Origin: UBA3206 sp963623875
GTDB taxonomy: Bacteria; Bacillota_I; Bacilli_A; Acholeplasmatales; Anaeroplasmataceae
Assembly (NCBI GenBank): GCA_963623875.1
Contig: CAVFNL010000025.1
Location: forward strand, 1 to 11,723
DNA: 11,723 nucleotides
Reading direction: 5' to 3'
Positions 6,680 to 11,723 of the stretch are shown piece by piece. Each line of letters begins with the position of its first letter. Within the stretch, counting starts at the first letter, position 1. A model generated the notes under the pieces. The model saw only the letters and a program-made list of their open reading frames with translations. It did no database searches and was not told the origin of the DNA. A program made the position numbers and the translations under genes.

Positions 6680-6725
6680 CCTCAATATTCTTTAATATTT
6701 TATAATAATCTTAATCTTATGTAAA
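6680..6725 (-). promoter_or_regulatory. Promoter and ribosome binding site of the HAD-degV operon
   Basis: On the minus strand TTTACA (6725-6720), 17 bp, TAAAAT (6702-6697): five of six consensus bases in each box. Transcription would begin near 6690, just before GAGG (6683-6680), which serves the ATG at 6673. This short leader excludes the upstream TTG as start. Confidence 0.72.
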
Positions 6726-6797
6726 GAATTGCATATTCTTTTTTTTATTTTCATAAAATTAAACATAATATTTTAGCAAAAATCAGTTTGAACTTTT

Positions 6798-6828
6798 AAA
6801 AAAAATTAAAAGGAGCTTATTTGCTCCT
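6798..6828 (-). terminator. Intrinsic terminator of the ruvA-yqeY operon
   Basis: A 6-bp stem, AGGAGC with GCTCCT (6811-6816 and 6823-6828), closes a 6-nt loop. On the minus strand it is followed by TTTTAA and then eight T (6805-6798). It lies 7 nt after the yqeY stop. Confidence 0.88.
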
Positions 6829-6834
6829 CTTAAA

Positions 6835-7272
6835 TTACATGTTTTTTAATACTTCGTTTACAAGCGTCATATCGCACTTTCCTGCATAATTTTGCTTAAA
6901 GTACTTCATAACAGCACCAATAGATTTGTCATCTAATAAATTAATGATTGATACAATTTCATCTTTTTCTAATTGCTTTGGTAAGAATGATTTAATATAA
7001 TCTCTTTGATTTATTAACTCATTATATTTTTCATCTCTTCCTGCTTTTTTAAACAAATTTGCTTCATCATCTAATTCTTTTATAGTTTTAGATATAACTT
7101 GTTCACAATCAGAATCTAATAACTCTTTTCCTGAAGCCTTAAGTTCAATAGATAGCTGCATACACTTATTTATTACAACAGGAAGAATTCCTTTTTTCAT
7201 CGCATCCTTATTTTTTAGGGCTTCCATATTTTCTTTTTTTAATGTTTGAAATAATTCACTTTTTGTATCCAT
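6835..7272 (-). CDS. yqeY: GatB/YqeY domain protein
   Basis: YqeY is a small helical protein related to the C-terminal tail domain of the amidotransferase subunit GatB, which contacts tRNA; its own function is not established. The 145-aa product has the usual length. It shows the typical ELFQTLKKENMEALKNKD-like N-terminus, a long charged helical middle with KELDDEANLFKKAGR, the conserved SFLPKQL (about 93-99) and the C-terminal IGAVMKYFK segment. The frame stays open up to 7317 inside tgt, but the ATG at 7272 has AAAGGAG 9 nt upstream and gives the family N-terminus, so it is chosen. It lies one base after the tgt stop, and its ribosome binding site lies within the last tgt codons. Last gene of the operon. 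Confidence 0.9.
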   Translation of the reverse strand: MDTKSELFQTLKKENMEALKNKDAMKKGILPVVINKCMQLSIELKASGKELLDSDCEQVISKTIKELDDEANLFKKAGRDEKYNELINQRDYIKSFLPKQLEKDEIVSIINLLDDKSIGAVMKYFKQNYAGKCDMTLVNEVLKNM

Positions 7273-7273
7273 T

Positions 7274-8404
7274 TTATTTTTCTCCTTTATCATATCCATA
7301 ATTATGGAAAAACTCATCTTTAAAATCTTGTAATCTATCTTCTTTAATAGCTTCTCTTATATCTTTCATTAAAGTTTTTAAGAAATACAAGTTATGATAA
7401 CTTAAAAGTCTAGCTCCTAAAATTTCTTCAGTTCTTATCAAATGACACAAATAACTTTTAGTAAAATTTTTACATGTATAACAATCACATTTAGGATCTA
7501 GTGCACTCATATCTGTTGTAAAAGTTTTATTTCTTATAATAATTCTTCCACTATGAGTAAGTGCGGAACCATGACGTGCAAGTCTTGTTGGTAAAACACA
7601 ATCAAACATATCAATTCCATTCATAGAACCAATAATTAAATCATCAGGAGATCCTACTCCCATAAGGTATCGAGGTTTATCAATGGGCATAATTGTTTTT
7701 AAATATTCTAACATTGAATACATTTCCTCTTTAGATTCACCAACTGAAAGTCCTCCTATGGAATATCCTGGGAAATCTATTTTTTGAAGTTCATCAAGAC
7801 AATGCTTTCTAAGTTCTTTAAAAGGACCACCTTGAACAATACCAAATAAAGCCTGATTATCTTTGTTTACATGCGCATCATAACCTCGTTTAGCCCATCT
7901 GATTGTTCTATCTACTGACTGTTTCATATAATCATATCCACTATGAAATGGTGGACATTCGTCAAAAGACATTATTATATCAGCACCTAAATTATTTTGC
8001 ACATGAATAGAGTCTTCAGGAGACATAAATAATTTAGCTCCTGACTTATGATGACGGAAATAAACACCTTCTTCAGTAATTTTTCTAATTTTAGATAAAC
8101 TAAACACTTGAAAACCACCAGAATCGGTAAGAAGGGCTCCACCCCAATTCATAAATCCACGTATTCCTCCATGCATTTTTACTATTTCATCGCCTGGTTC
8201 AAGCCATAAATGATAAGTATTTCCCAAAATTAGACCATCACTTACTTCCCTTACTTCTTCAGGAGTTAAGGATTTTACTGTTGCTTGAGTACCAACTGGC
8301 ATGAACATTGGTGTTTCAAAATCTCCATGTGGAGTATGAAGAATTCCATATCTAGCCCCTGTTTGCTTACATACATGTTTTAATTCATACCAAACACTTT
8401 TCAT
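7274..8404 (-). CDS. tgt: tRNA-guanine transglycosylase (queuine/preQ1 type)
   Basis: Tgt exchanges guanine-34 of tRNAs with GUN anticodons (Asp, Asn, His, Tyr) for preQ1, the first tRNA-bound step of queuosine synthesis. The 376-aa protein is full length. DSGGFQVFSL (94-103) carries the catalytic D94. D268 in GIDMFDCVLPTR matches the Zymomonas nucleophile D280. The zinc site is C306, C308, C311 and H337. GGLSVGE (217-223) and RYLMGVGSP (245-253) are the usual substrate-pocket segments. The ATG at 8404 has a perfect AGGAGG 4 nt upstream, sharing bases with the TAG stop of the cyclophilin gene. It lies in one operon with queA but is separated from it by that gene. Confidence 0.98.
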   Translation of the reverse strand: MKSVWYELKHVCKQTGARYGILHTPHGDFETPMFMPVGTQATVKSLTPEEVREVSDGLILGNTYHLWLEPGDEIVKMHGGIRGFMNWGGALLTDSGGFQVFSLSKIRKITEEGVYFRHHKSGAKLFMSPEDSIHVQNNLGADIIMSFDECPPFHSGYDYMKQSVDRTIRWAKRGYDAHVNKDNQALFGIVQGGPFKELRKHCLDELQKIDFPGYSIGGLSVGESKEEMYSMLEYLKTIMPIDKPRYLMGVGSPDDLIIGSMNGIDMFDCVLPTRLARHGSALTHSGRIIIRNKTFTTDMSALDPKCDCYTCKNFTKSYLCHLIRTEEILGARLLSYHNLYFLKTLMKDIREAIKEDRLQDFKDEFFHNYGYDKGEK

Positions 8405-8412
8405 AAATCCTC

Positions 8413-8934
8413 CTAATTTAAAACACTGATTTTTTTAATAATTACATCTTCTTCTGGTTTATCATTTGCATCAGTTTTAACTGAAGCTATGCTATCAAGC
8501 ACATTAAGACCACTTACAACAACCCCAAATGCTGCGTAAGCACCATCAAGGAATGTATCATCAGTGTCACAAATGAAAAATTGAGATGAGGCACTATTTG
8601 GATTATTCGTACGAGCCATAGATATAACTCCTCTTTGATGAGATAATAGATTCTTAAATCCGTTTTTTACAAATTCTCCAACAATCTTCTCACTTGAACC
8701 TCCCATACCAGTACCTTCAGGATCTCCTCCTTGAATCATAAAGTTCTTAATAACTCTATGGAATGTAAGTCCGTCATAGAAATTAGACTCAACAAGATTC
8801 AAAAAATTTGAAACTGTTTTTGGTGCAACTTCACTAAAAAGTTCAACTAAAATATCTCCATAACCTTCAATTTCAATTTTTACTCTTTTATTATCATTTG
8901 ATAAATATTCATTATAATTCTTAAAATAACCCAT
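8413..8934 (-). CDS. Cyclophilin-type peptidyl-prolyl cis-trans isomerase
   Basis: This is a cytoplasmic cyclophilin that catalyses cis-trans isomerisation of Xaa-Pro bonds. The single domain spans almost all 173 aa. FHRVIKNFMIQGGD contains the catalytic R60 with F65 and Q68 (R55, F60 and Q63 of human CypA), and SSQFFI (116-121) is conserved. The CypA tryptophan 121 position is F128 here, which in known cyclophilins goes with weak cyclosporin binding. There is no signal peptide or lipobox, so it is neither the secreted nor the lipoprotein form. The ATG has AGGAG 7 nt upstream, overlapping the TAG stop of queA. It sits between queA and tgt, which are usually adjacent, and its partner proteins are unknown. 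Confidence 0.95.
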   Translation of the reverse strand: MGYFKNYNEYLSNDNKRVKIEIEGYGDILVELFSEVAPKTVSNFLNLVESNFYDGLTFHRVIKNFMIQGGDPEGTGMGGSSEKIVGEFVKNGFKNLLSHQRGVISMARTNNPNSASSQFFICDTDDTFLDGAYAAFGVVVSGLNVLDSIASVKTDANDKPEEDVIIKKISVLN

Positions 8935-8944
8935 AATTATTCTC

Positions 8945-9961
8945 CTATATTATTAACATTGCATCACCAAATGAGAAAAATCTATATTTTTCTTCTACTG
9001 CATGGTTGTATGCTTTTAGTATAAATTCTTTATCAGCAAAAGCCGAAACTAACATAATAAGTGTTGATTTTGGCAAGTGAAAATTTGTAAATTGTGCTTT
9101 AACACATTTAAATTCATATCCAGGGTAGATAAATATGTTTGTCCATCCACTAGTCTCTTTAAATCCATTATCATAAGCACTTTCAAGAGTTCTAGTTGTA
9201 GTAGTTCCTATAGATACTATTCTTTTACCTTTTTTGATAGCATCATTAAGCTTATCTGCTGTTTCTTTATCTATTGTATAAAATTCACTATGCATTTTAT
9301 GCTTTGTAACATCTTCAACCGCAACAGGTCTAAATGTACCAAGACCAACGTGAAGTGTTACAAACAATAATTCAACACCTTTATTTTTTAAGGTTTCTAA
9401 TATTTCTTTTGTAAAATGAAGACCTGCTGTAGGCGCAGCTGCGCTACCAGGAGTTTTAGAATAAACTGTTTGATACCTTTCTTTATCTTCTAATTTGCTA
9501 TGAATGTATGGTGGTAGTGGCATTTCTCCAAGTTTATCTAATATTTCTAAGAATATTCCTTCATAAATCATCTTAAAATGTCTTATTCCATCCTCTTCAC
9601 ATGAAATACACTCAGCTTTTAAAATTCCATCACCAAAATTAACTATTGTACCTACACTAACTCTTCTTGCAGGTTTACAAAGTGTAGTCCACACATCGCC
9701 TTCATTTTTTAAGAGTAGTAGTTCAATGTGGGCATTAGTTCCTTCTTTTATTCCAAATAGTCTTGCTGGAATAACTCTCGAATTATTAAAAACTAATACA
9801 TCGTTTTCATCAAACATATCAACAATGTCTTTAAAACTTTTATCTTCAATTGTTTTATTTTTTCTATCAAGAATCATAAGTCTTGACGCAGATCTATCTT
9901 TAAGAGGTGTTTGTGCGATTAACTCCTCAGGAAGATTATAATCAAAATCATCAGTTTTCAT
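8945..9961 (-). CDS. queA: S-adenosylmethionine:tRNA ribosyltransferase-isomerase QueA
   Basis: QueA transfers and isomerises the ribosyl group of S-adenosylmethionine onto preQ1 in tRNA, giving epoxyqueuosine, the step after Tgt. The protein is 338 aa, the usual size. Conserved stretches are FDYNLPEELIAQ (6-17), FNNSRVIPARL (58-68), GSAAAPTAGLHFT (172-184), HVGLGTFRPV (204-213) and HKMHSE (221-226). The ATG overlaps the ruvB stop as TAATG, with AAAGGA about 11 nt upstream inside ruvB. The order ruvA-ruvB-queA is common in Bacillota. No epoxyqueuosine reductase gene (queG or queH) is in the window, so the final step must be encoded elsewhere. Confidence 0.98.
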   Translation of the reverse strand: MKTDDFDYNLPEELIAQTPLKDRSASRLMILDRKNKTIEDKSFKDIVDMFDENDVLVFNNSRVIPARLFGIKEGTNAHIELLLLKNEGDVWTTLCKPARRVSVGTIVNFGDGILKAECISCEEDGIRHFKMIYEGIFLEILDKLGEMPLPPYIHSKLEDKERYQTVYSKTPGSAAAPTAGLHFTKEILETLKNKGVELLFVTLHVGLGTFRPVAVEDVTKHKMHSEFYTIDKETADKLNDAIKKGKRIVSIGTTTTRTLESAYDNGFKETSGWTNIFIYPGYEFKCVKAQFTNFHLPKSTLIMLVSAFADKEFILKAYNHAVEEKYRFFSFGDAMLII

Positions 9962-10968
9962 TATTTAAATAATCCTTTCATATAAGGTATACCTAATTGT
10001 TCATAAGCCTTTTTATTCGCAACTCTACCTCTAGAAGTTCTAGATATATAACCTTCTTGCAATAAGTAAGGCTCATATACATCTTCTACTGTCATAGCTT
10101 CTTCGCCAATAGAAGCTGCGATTGCTTCAAGCCCAGCTGGTCCACCTTTAAATTGTTTCATTAATACTTCTAGATATTTATGGTCAGTTCTATCAAGCCC
10201 TTTATCATCGATATCTAACTTCGATAAAGCATGCCTTGTAATATCTAAATCAATTTTACCATCTTTTAGAACAGATGCAAAATCTCTAACTCTTCTAAAT
10301 AATCTATTTACAATACGAGGAGTTCCGCGTGAACGTAGTGCAAGTTCCTTAGCCGCATCCTCATTAATTTCTTGATCATAAACCTTAGCAGTACGCTTTG
10401 CAATTGATATAAGATCAGAAACGCTATAATAATCAAGTCTTAGAATAACACCAAATCTATCACGAAGAGGTGATGATAAATCACCAAATCTTGTGGTTGC
10501 TCCTACAAGCGTGAAAGGTGCAAGATCAACTCTTATAGAACGTGCACTACTATCTGATCCTACCATAATATCTAATGTAAAATCTTCCATTGCGCTATAT
10601 AAAATTTCTTCAATAAACCTTGGAATTCTATGAATTTCATCAATAAATAAAATATCACCAGGCTCAAGTTGTGTTAAAACCGCAGCTAAATCCCCTGTTT
10701 TTTCAATAGATGGACCAGTTATAATTTTAATATTTCCACCCATTTCATTCGCAATAATTTTTGCAAGAGTTGTTTTACCAAGCCCTGGGGGACCATAAAG
10801 AAGCGTGTGATCTAAAACTTCATTACGAGAAAGAGCTGCTTTAATATATACATCAAGCATTTCTTTTGCATCATTTTGACCAATATATTCCTTTAATCTT
10901 TCAGGTCTTAAACTTTTAAAGTCATCCTCATTTTCAGTTTGATTAGGATCAAGAACATTTTCTTCCAT
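9961..10968 (-). CDS. ruvB: Holliday junction branch migration ATPase RuvB
   Basis: RuvB is the AAA+ hexameric motor that, with RuvA, drives branch migration of Holliday junctions. Read from the ATG it is 335 aa. Walker A GPPGLGKT (59-66), Walker B ILFIDEIH (106-113), sensor 1 GATTR (156-160) and the LRDRFG segment with the arginine finger (about 168-173) are all present. The C-terminal winged-helix domain ends in GRVANKKAYEQLG. A TTG stands directly before the ATG and could also initiate (10971); AAGGAG lies 6 nt before TTG and 9 nt before ATG. It follows ruvA with a gap of about 12 nt, the ribosome binding site touching the ruvA stop, and it overlaps queA by one base. Confidence 0.98.
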   Translation of the reverse strand: MEENVLDPNQTENEDDFKSLRPERLKEYIGQNDAKEMLDVYIKAALSRNEVLDHTLLYGPPGLGKTTLAKIIANEMGGNIKIITGPSIEKTGDLAAVLTQLEPGDILFIDEIHRIPRFIEEILYSAMEDFTLDIMVGSDSSARSIRVDLAPFTLVGATTRFGDLSSPLRDRFGVILRLDYYSVSDLISIAKRTAKVYDQEINEDAAKELALRSRGTPRIVNRLFRRVRDFASVLKDGKIDLDITRHALSKLDIDDKGLDRTDHKYLEVLMKQFKGGPAGLEAIAASIGEEAMTVEDVYEPYLLQEGYISRTSRGRVANKKAYEQLGIPYMKGLFK

Positions 10969-10980
10969 CAATACTACTCC

Positions 10981-11544
10981 TTACTTTGTCAATATTTTTA
11001 ATGCATCCTTAATAATGTCAGATATTTCTTTTGAAGTATCTAACTTACCTAAAATCTTAGTAATATCCTTTTGTGAATATCCTAAGGCTTGTAATGCTTC
11101 TGTGACATCACTTAATTTTTGGTTAGATGTTGAAACTTTAACCACATCATCAAATGATATTTTGCCTTTTAAATCAAGAATGATTTGTTGAGCCGCTTTA
11201 GGTCCTATTCCAGGGAATTTTTTTAAATACGCATCATTTCTATTTTCTATTGCATCATAAATGCTATCAACATTACCTGAAGCTAGAATTGAAAGTGCAC
11301 TTTTAGGTCCTATTCCTGAAACACCTATTAATTTTATAAATAGTGTTTTTTCGCTTTCTTCCTTAAATCCATATAAATCATTAATTTGTTCTCTTATATA
11401 TTGATAAGTATATATCTTAATATTATCATCAATTTTGAAATTAAATGGATTTGCTACAATAAGAATGTAACCTATTCCATTGTTCTCAACTACAATATAT
11501 TTTGGAGTTATTTTTGTAATTTTACCTATTATATATTCATACAT
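10981..11544 (-). CDS. ruvA: Holliday junction DNA helicase subunit RuvA
   Basis: RuvA binds four-way junctions as a tetramer and loads RuvB. Read from the ATG the protein is 187 aa, slightly short for the family. The order is an OB-fold domain (about 1-62, starting MYEYIIGKI), a first helix-hairpin-helix around GVSGIGPKSA (74-83), a second around FPGIGPKAAQQ (110-120), a flexible linker and a RuvB-binding C-terminal domain with EALQALGYS (149-157). The frame extends to a TTG at 11562, but MYEYI is the family N-terminus and the ATG at 11544 has AAAGG 10 nt upstream, so the shorter form is chosen. First gene of the operon that ends with yqeY. No SOS-type box is seen upstream. Confidence 0.96.
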   Translation of the reverse strand: MYEYIIGKITKITPKYIVVENNGIGYILIVANPFNFKIDDNIKIYTYQYIREQINDLYGFKEESEKTLFIKLIGVSGIGPKSALSILASGNVDSIYDAIENRNDAYLKKFPGIGPKAAQQIILDLKGKISFDDVVKVSTSNQKLSDVTEALQALGYSQKDITKILGKLDTSKEISDIIKDALKILTK

Positions 11545-11584
11545 AAAATCAAAACCTTTCAAATTTGTATAATCACGCTTAATA

Positions 11585-11613
11585 ATTATACCATAATTTA
11601 GCCTCTTATTTTA
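11585..11613 (-). promoter_or_regulatory. Extended -10 promoter of the ruvA operon
   Basis: The minus strand shows a perfect TATAAT (11590-11585) preceded by TG and one base (11593-11591), an extended -10. The -35 at 17 bp distance is poor (TAAAAT), which extended -10 promoters tolerate. The leader to the ruvA ATG would be about 35 nt. A second possible -35, TTTACA (11649-11644), lies further upstream but lacks a good partner. Confidence 0.6.
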
Positions 11614-11672
11614 TTATATTTTATTATTTCCATATAAAATACTTGTAAATATGTCGAATTAATTTCAAAAGT

Positions 11673-11699
11673 ATGAAAATTTCTTGTTAAGATTTTCAT
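11673..11699. repeat. Inverted repeat upstream of the ruvA promoter
   Basis: ATGAAAAT (11673-11680) and ATTTTCAT (11692-11699) are perfect 8-bp arms around 11 nt, inside which CTT and AAG can pair further. Neither side has a clear T run, so it is not a convincing terminator. The rest of 11614-11723 is AT-rich DNA in which I see no gene. Confidence 0.5.
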
Positions 11700-11723
11700 T
11701 ATATTATATAATTAATATATAAT

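Noticed and set aside
7273..7317. Longer YqeY starting at 7317, overlapping tgt by 44 nt
   Set aside because: The upstream Met lacks a ribosome binding site and adds residues foreign to the family; ATG at 7272 has AAAGGAG at good spacing.
9077..9370. Plus-strand open frame of 97 codons, antisense to queA
   Set aside because: The queA frame is complete and conserved across this stretch; the antisense frame shows no family features and no initiation signal.
11386..11601. Plus-strand open frame of 71 codons over the ruvA start and promoter
   Set aside because: It is antisense to the RuvA OB domain, rich in Ile, Tyr and Asn as expected from AT-rich noise, and has no ribosome binding site.
11545..11723. 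Possible SOS (LexA) box before ruvAB
   Set aside because: No sequence resembling the Gram-positive GAAC-N4-GTTC core is present in this stretch.
11545..11723. Possible preQ1 riboswitch or other leader element controlling the queA/tgt operon
   Set aside because: The leader to ruvA is about 35 nt and the ruvB-queA, queA-cyclophilin and cyclophilin-tgt junctions are at most about 10 nt, which leaves no room for one.

Overview
This window is a compact, strongly AT-rich stretch of bacterial chromosome made of housekeeping genes. Thirteen protein genes lie on the minus strand and two glycine tRNA genes on the plus strand. Tryptophan is encoded by TGG, TGA ends era and ybeY, and TAG ends queA and the cyclophilin gene, so the code is the standard bacterial one and not the Mycoplasma code. 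AGGAGG-type ribosome binding sites, encoded tRNA CCA ends, DegV, YqeY and the phoH-ybeY-cdd-era-recO order point to a low-GC Bacillota. It may be a reduced lineage near Erysipelotrichia, RF39 or Acholeplasma, but that placement is inference.

Layout by transcription unit. Positions 1-213 (plus): a tRNA-Gly(TCC) cut by the window edge, a complete identical tRNA-Gly(TCC) and an intrinsic terminator. Positions 3689-233 (minus): phoH, ybeY, cdd, era and recO, overlapping or abutting, with a TATAAT promoter before phoH and a terminator that contains the recO stop codon. Positions 5102-3728 (minus): ftsZ alone, with its own promoter and a strong terminator. Positions 6725-5123 (minus): a HAD hydrolase and degV, with a good promoter and a weak terminator. 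Positions 11593-6798 (minus): ruvA, ruvB, queA, a cyclophilin gene, tgt and yqeY, with an extended -10 promoter and a clear terminator.

Functionally, ruvAB and recO serve recombination and repair. QueA and Tgt work on queuosine in the tRNA wobble position. Era and YbeY act in ribosome and 16S rRNA maturation, Cdd in pyrimidine salvage and FtsZ in division. The HAD protein, DegV, PhoH and YqeY have known folds but uncertain roles here.

Several starts were moved downstream of the longest reading frame because a Shine-Dalgarno sequence, a promoter or the family N-terminus fixes them (phoH, HAD, yqeY, ruvA; also recO and ruvB by one codon). I found no mobile element, CRISPR array, riboswitch, pseudogene or phage gene. 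No protein-free stretch exceeds about 300 bases. I did not find a novel system; the points below are local oddities of regulation, gene order and protein ends.
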